From a virus: a DNA stretch of 36,739 nt. Both the position numbers and the translations under genes were made by a program. Within the stretch, counting starts at the first letter, position 1. Each line of letters begins with the position of its first letter. Positions 23,352 through 28,978 of the stretch are shown in pieces. Below the pieces are notes generated by a model, which was not told the origin of the DNA, ran no database searches, and worked only from the letters and a program-made list of their open reading frames with translations. The stretch covers positions 1 through 36,739 of the IMG/VR virus record IMGVR_UViG_3300032046_002654, one strand, 5' to 3'.

Positions 23352-23576
23352 TTACTTTTCCTCTGTTCCTACCCATACATTCCCGGGTAAAATGGAACGA
23401 TCAGAACGAATAACAATTCCGGGTACTACTGCATCTTCATCAAACATGGATGGATTTACTACACAAGTGTCAGGAATATAACCATATTTCCCTTTATAAT
23501 AATCTACCGCTTGTTGAACCTTATCAACTAGAGGAGTTTTAAGGTCATTGTTGTGCCAGAGAAGTCCTACATTCAT
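23352..23576 (-). CDS. Small hypothetical protein
   Basis: A 74-residue protein beginning MNVGLLWHNNDLKTPLVDKV, with GGAG just upstream; the reading frame extends further upstream into a repeat region, but no ribosome site is found there. The pattern (a short strand, LVDKVQQAVDYYKGKYGYIPDTCVVNPSM, then GIVIRSDRSILPGNVWVG) is one I have met in small phage proteins of unknown role: a helix KV..A..YY..KYG..P..C.VNP followed by a strand pair. It overlaps the end of the heptad-repeat gene by ATGA-type overlap. Confidence 0.65.
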   Translation of the reverse strand: MNVGLLWHNNDLKTPLVDKVQQAVDYYKGKYGYIPDTCVVNPSMFDEDAVVPGIVIRSDRSILPGNVWVGTEEK

Positions 23577-24109
23577 TTTGGGTTCTCCTCTGGAAACAAG
23601 GTATAACCATCCCAGGGACAGCCAGGCAGATGCAACTTGATAAGTGTGTTGATTTCGTCCGCGTATTTGAAGCGGGCAATGTCCCACGCGAAGTGGGCTG
23701 CGTCCCATACAAAGTAGGCTTCATCCAACTTGGAGCGGGCTGCGTCCAACTTGGAGTAGACTGCGTCCAAGTTGGATTCGGTTGCGTCCAAGGCGTCCAA
23801 GTTGGAGCTGGCTGTGTCCCATACGGAGGATGCTGCATTCCACTCGGAACAGGCTGCATCCAACTTGGAGCGGGCAGCGTCCAACTCTGGCGGTAACTCT
23901 ATTTTGCATGGACGGAACCAATGGAGACGGATAGCCTGTTCCGCCTGTGCCTTATTGGACAAAATGAATTTTATACGATTTTTCGGTGGTTCGGTGAGTA
24001 TCTCAATGGGTATTTCATGGTGACAAAACCATACCAAATCACCAACTTTTGCACCCTTGAATGCAGCACGACACAGTTTTGCTTCTTCCTTGATAGATTT
24101 ATAGTTCAT
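23573..24109 (-). CDS. Protein with about ten heptad repeats
   Basis: A 178-residue protein. Residues 1-72 are a small domain (KLCRAAFKGAKVGDLVWFCHHEIPIEILTEPPKNRIKFILSNKAQAEQAI). Residues 76-148 are seven-residue repeats of the form [LW]DAAxSx, for example LDAARSK, LDAACSE, WNAASSV, WDTASSN. They predict one long amphipathic helix or coiled coil with Leu/Trp on one face. One repeat is broken by three extra residues (LDALDATESN). DNA copies are 21 bp long. The ribosome site AGGAG and a TGATACAGTATCA palindrome lie just upstream. Function unknown; a multimerising or spacer protein is a guess. Confidence 0.75.
   Translation of the reverse strand: MNYKSIKEEAKLCRAAFKGAKVGDLVWFCHHEIPIEILTEPPKNRIKFILSNKAQAEQAIRLHWFRPCKIELPPELDAARSKLDAACSEWNAASSVWDTASSNLDALDATESNLDAVYSKLDAARSKLDEAYFVWDAAHFAWDIARFKYADEINTLIKLHLPGCPWDGYTLFPEENPK
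23666..23884 (-). repeat. 21-bp tandem repeats coding heptads
   Basis: About ten 21-base units (for example GCCCGCTCCAAGTTGGACGC on the minus strand, with variation) are arranged head to tail. Because the period is a multiple of three, other frames and the opposite strand stay open too, giving false reading frames. Confidence 0.85.
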
Positions 24110-24124
24110 TTTTGTTTCTCCTTT

Positions 24125-24137
24125 TGATACAGTATCA
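24125..24137. repeat. 13-bp palindrome copy 7
   Basis: TGATACAGTATCA, 16 bases upstream of the heptad-repeat gene start on the minus strand and touching its AAAAGGAG ribosome site. It is in the short gap between two genes. Confidence 0.85.
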
Positions 24138-24139
24138 GA

Positions 24140-24559
24140 TTATTGTATAGAAAGACAAGAATCAAAGTAATCGGACTGCGAGTCTGACCTGTCGTCTAGA
24201 TCTGGAAATGCGGCCAAGATAATTTTCTCAAGGCGTTGATGGGCCTGCCATTGCTGTTGACAGTAAGGACAATAGTACCCATACCCATGCCATATATTGC
24301 TGCCACGTTCACTCCGATCTATTTGTACATGTTGCGCTTCATGTGCACTACCCTCCCGAAAGCCTTCATCCTGATGAAATCGAATATCAATAGACGATGC
24401 CATACTGTAAGATGGTGTTGTTACAGAGACAAATCCGAGGCCAATAGACTTGAGCAATTTTCTAACTTCTTTAGACCATTCCTTGCGGGCTCGGTCTCGG
24501 ATGTTTGCTCGGAAAGCGGGTAAGGGTGTGTCAATAATTCTCTGATATAGTTCATTCAT
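24140..24559 (-). CDS. Hypothetical phage protein with CPYC motif
   Basis: A 139-residue protein. The first half, EWSKEVRKLLKSIGLGFVSVTTPSYSMASSIDIRF, is a pattern I associate with small phage proteins that have a helix, then VSVTTPxYSMAxSxDIR. After it comes HVQIDRSERGSNIWHGYGYYCPYCQQQWQAHQRLEKIILAAFPDLDDRSDSQSDYFDSCLS. A CPYC knuckle with flanking His residues might bind metal. The ending NQxDYFD-like (SQSDYFDSCLSI) is also typical of this group. No activity can be assigned. It lies between the heptad-repeat gene and another common small phage gene. Confidence 0.65.
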   Translation of the reverse strand: MNELYQRIIDTPLPAFRANIRDRARKEWSKEVRKLLKSIGLGFVSVTTPSYSMASSIDIRFHQDEGFREGSAHEAQHVQIDRSERGSNIWHGYGYYCPYCQQQWQAHQRLEKIILAAFPDLDDRSDSQSDYFDSCLSIQ

Positions 24560-24571
24560 GAAATATTCCTT

Positions 24572-24865
24572 TCAAAGTTTGCAATCTAACCCGGTTGCGT
24601 AGGTAAAGATACTTTGAAGCATATTGTCATAAACATCGTCAAAGTTTGCAACAGGTTTACACGCTCCGGCGCGCAAATTGAAAAACTCTACTTTATAGGT
24701 ATCACCCAAAAGCGTAATTCTGCATTTATTAGCCTTTGTACTGCCCCTGAAGCCAAACTGTAACCCCGTTTTGATGGCAACGTAATCGTGAGCACCAGTC
24801 ATACTTGTAAATTTATGTCCCCCAAGTTGGTTCATGATTTCTCTCGCTATTTCTATGTTACCCAT
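24572..24865 (-). CDS. Small conserved-type phage protein
   Basis: A 97-residue protein reading IAREIMNQLGGHKFTSMTGAHDYVAIKTGLQFGFRGSTKANKCRITLLGDTYKVEFFNLR, then DNMLQSIFTYATGL. The pattern IxxxILxQLGGxKFxxMTGA...F, a strand triple, and LQxxFTxxTGL is widespread in phages, but its function is not known. It is preceded by AAGGAGA and by a perfect 9+9 inverted repeat (24877-24897). Confidence 0.68.
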   Translation of the reverse strand: MGNIEIAREIMNQLGGHKFTSMTGAHDYVAIKTGLQFGFRGSTKANKCRITLLGDTYKVEFFNLRAGACKPVANFDDVYDNMLQSIFTYATGLDCKL

Positions 24866-24876
24866 AGTTTTCTCCT

Positions 24877-24897
24877 TTTGTGTAATGATTACACAAA
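24877..24897. promoter_or_regulatory. Perfect 9+9 inverted repeat upstream of a small gene
   Basis: TTTGTGTAA-TGA-TTACACAAA lies just before the AAGGAG of the 24865 gene on the minus strand. Its place matches that of the dispersed palindrome at 24125, but the sequence is different, so it may bind another regulator. Confidence 0.55.
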
Positions 24898-24950
24898 TAC
24901 ATTAATACAACCTTAAAATTAGATAAGAGTTAAAGAGCATAAAATTATTC

Positions 24951-25127
24951 TCATTTTGTGCCTCTAAATCTTCTAGCCATTACTAACGCCAAAACGTACG
25001 CATGAGCGGCCCAGCACATATCGTTAGTGTTCTGCTCCATGATACTGTATGGAGTTTTAACCCTCACCTTATAACAGATTGTGCCCGGCTTAGTACCTTT
25101 TATTTGACGTAGTTCTGTTGTAATCAT
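24951..25127 (-). CDS. Small hypothetical protein
   Basis: A 58-residue protein, MITTELRQIKGTKPGTICYK onward, ending ALVMARRFRGTK. It begins in the context AAAAGAGGCAAATAAA-ATGATTAC, which is repeated exactly before the gene starting at 25384. An imperfect copy of the dispersed palindrome (TGATACTGTATGG at 25040-25052) lies within it. The helix MEQNTNDMCWAAHAYVLALVMARRF is amphipathic. No family recognised. Confidence 0.6.
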   Translation of the reverse strand: MITTELRQIKGTKPGTICYKVRVKTPYSIMEQNTNDMCWAAHAYVLALVMARRFRGTK

Positions 25128-25183
25128 TTTATTTGCCTCTTTTCTGCATTGTGTGATATAGTGCTAAGTAGTCATAGCTAAGT

Positions 25184-25384
25184 CTATCTGGGCATCATGT
25201 AGGTATTTTCGACAACGAGCATACCGGACAATGACGTAAATTGACGGGTGGTTTTTTGAATCGTAAGTTGCTCTGTGCGAGCGAGCGAGCTATCTGTTAT
25301 GTTATATACCGCAACCCTGTCTCTATTGTGTACGATAGCGATACGGTGATAGGGTTGTTGAAGTGTGCGTTGAACAGTAATCAT
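25184..25384 (-). CDS. Small hypothetical protein
   Basis: A 66-residue protein starting MITVQRTLQQPYHRIAIVHN; the ATG at 25384 is chosen for its AGAGG ribosome site, and the same 24-base start context is used by the gene at 25127. The product is predicted to be mostly beta (IAIVHNRDRVAVYNITDSS, then FTSLSGMLVVENTYMMPR). No recognised motif. It belongs to the row of tiny genes that open the leftward operon. Confidence 0.55.
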   Translation of the reverse strand: MITVQRTLQQPYHRIAIVHNRDRVAVYNITDSSLARTEQLTIQKTTRQFTSLSGMLVVENTYMMPR

Positions 25385-25438
25385 TTTATTTGCCTCTTTT
25401 CTTTTGTTTATAGTAGAGTATCCGCACAAGCGAGCGTA

Positions 25439-25756
25439 TTACTCTGGTCGGGGAGCAGTCTCTTTGGCATAATCACGGAGAGCAATTAGTCGCTCACGAT
25501 GATTGTTGTACCACTCAGAACAGTTATTTATGGTAAGCGTTTCCAAGCCGGGAATTTTATTTACCAATTTCGCAGCGTCAATCGTTTGACAGATATGCCC
25601 GCCCACAAACAGAATAAAACCGGTAGGAATGTGAATGATATTTATTGGGTCACATTGTACCGCTATATAGTCCGATATTATATAGCCCGCGACTTGAGTC
25701 GGAGTATATACATCCGCGTCATTCCGCTTTTGCACCGTGATTAGTTCTTTTCTCAT
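25439..25756 (-). CDS. Hypothetical protein
   Basis: A 105-residue protein beginning MRKELITVQKRNDADVYTPTQVAGYIISDYIAVQCDP, with AGAGGATAAA before the ATG. It is mixed alpha/beta with no known motif; the second half, IDAAKLVNKIPGLETLTINNCSEWYNNHRERLIALRDYAKE, ends in a long helix. The spacing from its neighbours and the good ribosome site support it as a real gene. Confidence 0.6.
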   Translation of the reverse strand: MRKELITVQKRNDADVYTPTQVAGYIISDYIAVQCDPINIIHIPTGFILFVGGHICQTIDAAKLVNKIPGLETLTINNCSEWYNNHRERLIALRDYAKETAPRPE

Positions 25757-25829
25757 TTTATCCTCTTTATAATAGGTTAGAATAGGATATATAAAACTAT
25801 GCTACAGCACTTTGTACCACTTTGTTTGG

Positions 25830-26006
25830 TTAACACCCACATACTTTCTTGTGATTAGCACGACAACATTTACCACACACGGGCCCCAAAATCCATTCGT
25901 ACGCCATTTCACGCCCGCATTGTGTGCAGTAGTGTATATCCTCTTTTTTAACCTTCCGGCAATCTCTCTTTACTTGTTTCGGAGCAAGCCCAGATTTAAT
26001 GCTCAT
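25830..26006 (-). CDS. Small zinc-ribbon protein
   Basis: A 58-residue protein: MSIKSGLAPKQVKRDCRKVK, then YCTQCGREM and VCGKCCRANHKKVCGC. Two CxxC pairs about 20 residues apart form a zinc ribbon; further Cys/His residues follow. GAGGTGAT precedes the ATG. The upstream region (26052-26090) carries three half-sites of the dispersed palindrome. It could be a small DNA-binding regulator, but this is not shown. Confidence 0.65.
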   Translation of the reverse strand: MSIKSGLAPKQVKRDCRKVKKEDIHYCTQCGREMAYEWILGPVCGKCCRANHKKVCGC

Positions 26007-26051
26007 TTTATCACCTCATTTAATTGTAATCTTACTAGTAAAACGGATAGG

Positions 26052-26090
26052 ATACTGTGTACCACACAGTATTATGTATTACACAGTATT
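26052..26090. promoter_or_regulatory. Clustered half-sites of the dispersed palindrome
   Basis: ATACTGTGT (26052-26060), ACC, ACACAGTAT (26064-26072) form a perfect 9+9 inverted repeat. A further ACACAGTAT lies at 26081-26089, 17 bases after the previous one. All are the inner part of TGATACTGTGTCA. They lie 46-85 bases upstream of the zinc-ribbon gene start. Confidence 0.55.
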
Positions 26091-26169
26091 AGTATAATCC
26101 CTAACACTGTGAACCAAAACAGACAACAAACGGGTAAAGCATATAACAGACCCTGAAAGCATTTCATGT

Positions 26170-26382
26170 CTATTCCTCAGCTGTCTTCGCATAACACGCG
26201 GTGAGAAAATTGTGTTGACTAAAGTGTTGATCATTTAGGTGAAAGTCCGCCACTAAACCTGTTATGATAGATTCCCACGTGTGCAAACGACCTAGAAACG
26301 CGTCCCACGTTTCGAGGTCAGAACGAACGGGGCACTTGCGTTCCAAAACTTTAGCAATACGGGCGTACTCGTTTTCCGTCAT
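26170..26382 (-). CDS. Small hypothetical protein
   Basis: A 70-residue helical protein, MTENEYARIAKVLERKCPVR onward, with AGGAAGG ahead of the start. It includes DAFLGRLHTWESIITGLVADFHLND. No recognised motif. It lies downstream of a tiny membrane protein gene. Confidence 0.55.
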   Translation of the reverse strand: MTENEYARIAKVLERKCPVRSDLETWDAFLGRLHTWESIITGLVADFHLNDQHFSQHNFLTACYAKTAEE

Positions 26383-26393
26383 TATACACCTTC

Positions 26394-26543
26394 CTATTGT
26401 AGACTCATCAATGCAGCGAGTCCGTCGGCTATCACGTGGATAACCGGAGCGATTATAACAGTGACCAACGCCAATCCAACGGTAAACGTTAGCAACAACA
26501 GTACTAACACAGAGGGTAAATCTTTAATCTTTAATTGTGTCAT
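26394..26543 (-). CDS. Tiny membrane protein
   Basis: A 49-residue protein beginning MTQLKIKDLPSV, with AGGAG upstream. Residues 12-42 are one long hydrophobic stretch (VLVLLLLTFTVGLALVTVIIAPVIHVIA), enough for one or two membrane passes. Function unknown; small membrane proteins in early phage regions often affect host processes or exclusion. Confidence 0.6.
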   Translation of the reverse strand: MTQLKIKDLPSVLVLLLLTFTVGLALVTVIIAPVIHVIADGLAALMSLQ

Positions 26544-26586
26544 TGTAGACTCCTTTTATCACGTGTGCTAGATTGTACACACCCTT

Positions 26587-26618
26587 CTGTGCTACAGACC
26601 ATCTGGTCTGTAGCACAG
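26587..26618. terminator. Perfect 15-bp stem hairpin between two genes
   Basis: Arms of 15 bases (26587-26601 and 26604-26618, core GCTACAGACCA / TGGTCTGTAGC) with no mismatch lie just after the stop of the acidic gene on the minus strand. No T-run follows in either direction, so it may act as an mRNA processing or stability element, or as a protein site, rather than a classical terminator. Confidence 0.5.
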
Positions 26619-26634
26619 TATAAGCGGAGGCAAT

Positions 26635-27237
26635 TTATTGTCGCAGTTGTGCGTCAAGGACGGCATCACGGGCCGATATGCGCCGATCAGAAAGATAGTC
26701 ATCTATATCGTCGGCTAGGATAACATCATCGGCCAGAGCATCCTTCGCGTACCTAGTCGCCAAGATTTTGATATCAGCGTCGGTGGTTTCCGCAGCGATA
26801 CCTAGGTCTGAATCGGAATTGGGGCCAAACCAGTCTGCACACTGCCATATACTGAGTTGGTTAGGTTCGATGTTTTGCAAAGTTTCGATTATCTCCTCGA
26901 GGGCCGCGTTGGCATCGTCGGTTAGTCTACCAACCAAGTTCGATTGATCATTCCAGTCAGACGACCAACCATCGAGTACACGCTGTACTAAGTCACTGTC
27001 AGTCAATTCTGCGCGGGCGTGCGCCTCATTGGGGCGGGCGTGTAGGGTCTGGGCGATAACCAGCCCGTTCCATTCGTCCACGGGGGTCGCGTTATCATCG
27101 TACTCCTGTGTGATCCTGACGGTTTTGTCTCGTGGGTCAATGAAGAGCGTAGTTAGTGTCTCGCTCCATGTGTCCTGATGGTAGGGGTCAATCTGCGGGG
27201 TGGTATCGATCTCGGTTACAGTATATTTTGTAATCAT
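26635..27237 (-). CDS. Acidic hypothetical protein
   Basis: A 200-residue, strongly acidic protein with AAGGAG before its ATG. It starts MITKYTVTEIDTTPQIDPYH, a beta-like region, and continues into helical DLVQRVLDGWSSDWNDQSNLVGRLTDDANAALEEIIETLQNIEPNQLSIWQCADWFG. The base composition is clearly more GC-rich than in the rest of the operon, suggesting a different origin. No family recognised. Acidic proteins of this kind can be DNA mimics, but nothing here shows that directly. Confidence 0.6.
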   Translation of the reverse strand: MITKYTVTEIDTTPQIDPYHQDTWSETLTTLFIDPRDKTVRITQEYDDNATPVDEWNGLVIAQTLHARPNEAHARAELTDSDLVQRVLDGWSSDWNDQSNLVGRLTDDANAALEEIIETLQNIEPNQLSIWQCADWFGPNSDSDLGIAAETTDADIKILATRYAKDALADDVILADDIDDYLSDRRISARDAVLDAQLRQ

Positions 27238-27464
27238 CGTATCGTCTCCTTTTGGCTCATTTGCGGCTGCGCCTGCACCTTATCAAGTGTCTGCGTGTAC
27301 TTGCACAGACAACACGTCCAGCTTGTACCTGTCCTATAAAACCATCCCATCTGCGGGCATGTATCGCATCCCCCACGTACTGCTGTATCATGGCTGCTAC
27401 ATACGTTACAGGGATATTGCTTCGCACACCGTTGACATGGTATACGCATAACAGTGTTAGTCAT
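27234..27464 (-). CDS. Small protein with four CxxC pairs
   Basis: A 76-residue protein; the ATG at 27464 is chosen for its AAGGAG site. It carries CQRC, CNVC, CDTC and CCLC, enough for two zinc-ribbon sites, in MTNTVMRIPCQRCAKQYPC followed by HDTAVRGGCDTC and TGTSWTCCLCKYTQT. The leader and the C-terminal coding end both contain the duplicated 45-base element. Possibly a small nucleic-acid-binding protein. Confidence 0.6.
   Translation of the reverse strand: MTNTVMRIPCQRCAKQYPCNVCSSHDTAVRGGCDTCPQMGWFYRTGTSWTCCLCKYTQTLDKVQAQPQMSQKETIR
27245..27289 (-). repeat. Duplicated 45-base leader element, copy A
   Basis: About 45 bases containing GCAGGCGCAGCCGC and CCAAAAGGAGA (minus strand) precede the acidic gene. 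A near copy lies at 27472-27517 before the four-CxxC gene. The ribosome site is included in the repeat. Confidence 0.7.
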
Positions 27465-27471
27465 AGTGGTA

Positions 27472-27517
27472 TCTCCTTTTGGCACACTTTGCGGCTGCGC
27501 CTGCACCGTGACAAGTG
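27472..27517 (-). repeat. Duplicated 45-base leader element, copy B
   Basis: Near-identical to 27245-27289, including the GCAGGCGCAGCCGC core and the CCAAAAGGAGA ribosome site on the minus strand. It lies between the stop of the first leftward gene and the four-CxxC gene. Confidence 0.7.
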
Positions 27518-27518
27518 A

Positions 27519-27728
27519 TCAGTAATCAATGCCCGACTCGCGCGCATCGGCACAATTATCACAATAGTAGCCGCTATTGTTCCCGCTCATGTCACGACGC
27601 TCATAGCGCCATGTCCACACGTTCCCATGTGTAGGCAGACGTCGCCCACACTGGACACACACCCAACGCGGTGGCGTAGGTATCGTGTTGGTACTCTCAT
27701 CATGCATAGTCTCATATGTAGTAATCAT
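27519..27728 (-). CDS. Small zinc-ribbon protein, first gene of the leftward operon
   Basis: A 69-residue protein, MITTYETMHDESTNTIPTPP followed by WVCVQCGRRL and GYYCDNCADARESG. The two CxxC pairs, about 37 residues apart, form a zinc ribbon. GAGAGGA precedes the ATG. As the first gene after the divergent promoter region it is probably expressed early. Confidence 0.65.
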   Translation of the reverse strand: MITTYETMHDESTNTIPTPPRWVCVQCGRRLPTHGNVWTWRYERRDMSGNNSGYYCDNCADARESGIDY

Positions 27729-27845
27729 CGTATCCTCTCATGGATAAACGGATATGGCTAGCCGTGCTGTACCGAGGGCAACGGGCGAGATACCCGGACA
27801 CCTCTATGATACTCCGCGCCGGGCTCGAAACATTAAAATTAGCTT

Positions 27846-27874
27846 AATTTAACCTTACAAAACTGTAAGGTCAA
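27846..27874 (-). promoter_or_regulatory. Leftward promoter with operator-like inverted repeat in its spacer
   Basis: On the minus strand, TTGACC (27869-27874) and TAAATT (27846-27851) are 17 bases apart. CCTTACA-AAAC-TGTAAGG (27853-27870) fills the spacer, where a bound protein would block polymerase. The gap 27729-28028 is otherwise without genes. Confidence 0.5.
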
Positions 27875-27990
27875 ACCCTTGACAATTATGCAACGACATG
27901 GTAACGGATTAACCAGAGCACCATAGTTTCTAAATTTGGTTCCTGATTTTCGCCGAAAGTCATACTATACACCTATACAGTTTTAGATTG

Positions 27991-27999
27991 TGGTATAAT
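27991..27999 (+). promoter_or_regulatory. Rightward extended -10 promoter
   Basis: TGGTATAAT matches the extended -10 form TGnTATAAT. A transcript would begin near 28006, just before the GGGAGAG ribosome site (28017-28023) of the methyltransferase gene. Confidence 0.55.
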
Positions 28000-28028
28000 A
28001 TTACCGAACCTATTCCGGGAGAGCTATT

Positions 28029-28637
28029 ATAAAAATACTTAACATACAATCTGGTGGTAGACCTAATGACTTCCAAACCCCTCCTAGTGCGTTAGGGCCT
28101 TTATACCCACACCTGCCTTTGCATTGGATTATTTGGGAATGTGCATCTGGGAGAGGGAATCTTACCAATGCCCTGCGAGGACATGGCTATAGTGTAATTA
28201 GTTCTGATATTTTAACTGGGCAGGATTTCTGTGTATACAAACCGGATGTGTTTGATGCTATTGTGACCAATCCACCATTCAGTCTCAAACAGGAATTTCT
28301 TGAGCGGGCGTACATTCTCGGAAAGCCCTTTGCTTTTTTGCTTCCGCTAACAACTTTTGAGGGTTTGAGGCGACAAGCCCTTTTTAGGAAATATGGTATT
28401 GAAGTTATCCTCTTTGATAAAAGAGTAAATTTTGAGACGCCCTCAGGAAAAGGTAGTGGATCATGGTTCGCTACAGCTTGGTTTACGTGGGGACTTGAAA
28501 TAGGCCAACAATTAACTTTTGAGAAACTGGGGAGGGGAGATGAGGAAACTAAAATGACAGCCGAATTGAAGACGACACTAGCTCACCCTGACTGTAATTT
28601 GACACAGTGTCAAATTTTCGTCGCCGAGTTCCACTAA
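28029..28637 (+). CDS. N6-adenine DNA methyltransferase-like protein, probable non-AUG start
   Basis: The first standard start codon (TTG, 28119) would cut into the conserved region. Upstream in the same frame is clear coding: ILNIQSGGRPNDFQTPPSAL, then YPHLP..WIIWECASGRGNL. GGGAG (28017-28021) lies seven bases before ATA at 28029 (ATT at 28026 is the alternative), and the frame closes at 27996-27998. Motif I is WECASGRGNL and motif IV is NPPF; the C-terminal part includes KPFAFLLPLTTFEGLRRQALF and GSWFATAWFTWG. This is the class of phage enzymes annotated as DNA N6-adenine methyltransferases. About 202 residues. A perfect symmetric palindrome (28600-28612) covers its last codons. Confidence 0.75.
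   Translation: MKILNIQSGGRPNDFQTPPSALGPLYPHLPLHWIIWECASGRGNLTNALRGHGYSVISSDILTGQDFCVYKPDVFDAIVTNPPFSLKQEFLERAYILGKPFAFLLPLTTFEGLRRQALFRKYGIEVILFDKRVNFETPSGKGSGSWFATAWFTWGLEIGQQLTFEKLGRGDEETKMTAELKTTLAHPDCNLTQCQIFVAEFH
28600..28612. repeat. 13-bp palindrome copy 8, perfectly symmetric
   Basis: TGACACAGTGTCA, extended on both sides to a 21-base perfect inverted repeat (AATT flanks). It lies 43 bases upstream of the -35 of the HTH gene promoter, in the last codons of the methyltransferase. Confidence 0.88.
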
Positions 28638-28654
28638 AACACTTACTATACATC

Positions 28655-28682
28655 TTGACAAAATAAAAGTTTAGTGTATAAT
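28655..28682 (+). promoter_or_regulatory. Near-consensus sigma-70 promoter for the HTH gene
   Basis: TTGACA (28655-28660), 16 bases, TATAAT (28677-28682): both hexamers perfect. It should fire strongly with host polymerase at once after infection. Confidence 0.8.
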
Positions 28683-28698
28683 ATCTTTAATCTAGCAT

Positions 28699-28743
28699 GG
28701 TTGAGGCAGAAAACTAGCAAAACCCGTTGGCACTGCCTCAACC
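28699..28743 (+). promoter_or_regulatory. 11-bp inverted repeat in the leader of the HTH gene
   Basis: GGTTGAGGCAG (28699-28709) and CTGCCTCAACC (28733-28743) can pair in the mRNA leader between promoter and GGAGAAGG. The loop has 23 bases. It might shield the ribosome site, stabilise the RNA, or act as a protein site in DNA. Confidence 0.65.
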
Positions 28744-28762
28744 TAAACTGGAGAAGGGCAAA

Positions 28763-28978
28763 ATGCAAAAGAATAATACAGTAGTATACAAAATGCTAAA
28801 AGAGTTTGTCACTAAAGTAGGAATTGTAAAGGTGGCATACCAGATGAATTACTCAAAAACCTATCTGTGGATGTTATTATCAGGAACGCGCCCAATAACC
28901 GATAGAGTAGCAGAATATTTTGGGTACAAACAAGTAACGCGATGGGTTCCCTTATATCCAGAAAAGAAGCGTGAATGA
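28763..28978 (+). CDS. Cro/CI-type helix-turn-helix regulator
   Basis: A 71-residue protein starting at the ATG after GGAGAAGG. The sequence VYKMLKEFVTKVGIVKVAYQMNYSKTYLWMLLSGTRPITDRVAEYFGY fits the five-helix XRE/Cro HTH: helix 2 (VKVAYQMNY), turn, recognition helix (KTYLWMLLSG) and the following helix. It has the size of Cro-like repressors without a separate dimer domain. It has a near-consensus promoter, a leader hairpin and, upstream, the most symmetric copy of the dispersed palindrome. This makes it the best candidate in the window for the protein that binds those sites (inference). Confidence 0.8.
   Translation: MQKNNTVVYKMLKEFVTKVGIVKVAYQMNYSKTYLWMLLSGTRPITDRVAEYFGYKQVTRWVPLYPEKKRE

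Noticed and set aside
23545-23921. Repeat-rich open frames on both strands over the heptad-repeat gene
   Set aside because: The 21-bp repeats keep several frames open. Only the minus-strand frame starting at 24109 has a proper ribosome site and a non-repeat N-terminal domain.
27879-27910. TTGACA at 27879-27884 as a rightward -35 box
   Set aside because: No -10 hexamer lies at a workable distance; the extended -10 at 27991 explains rightward transcription better.
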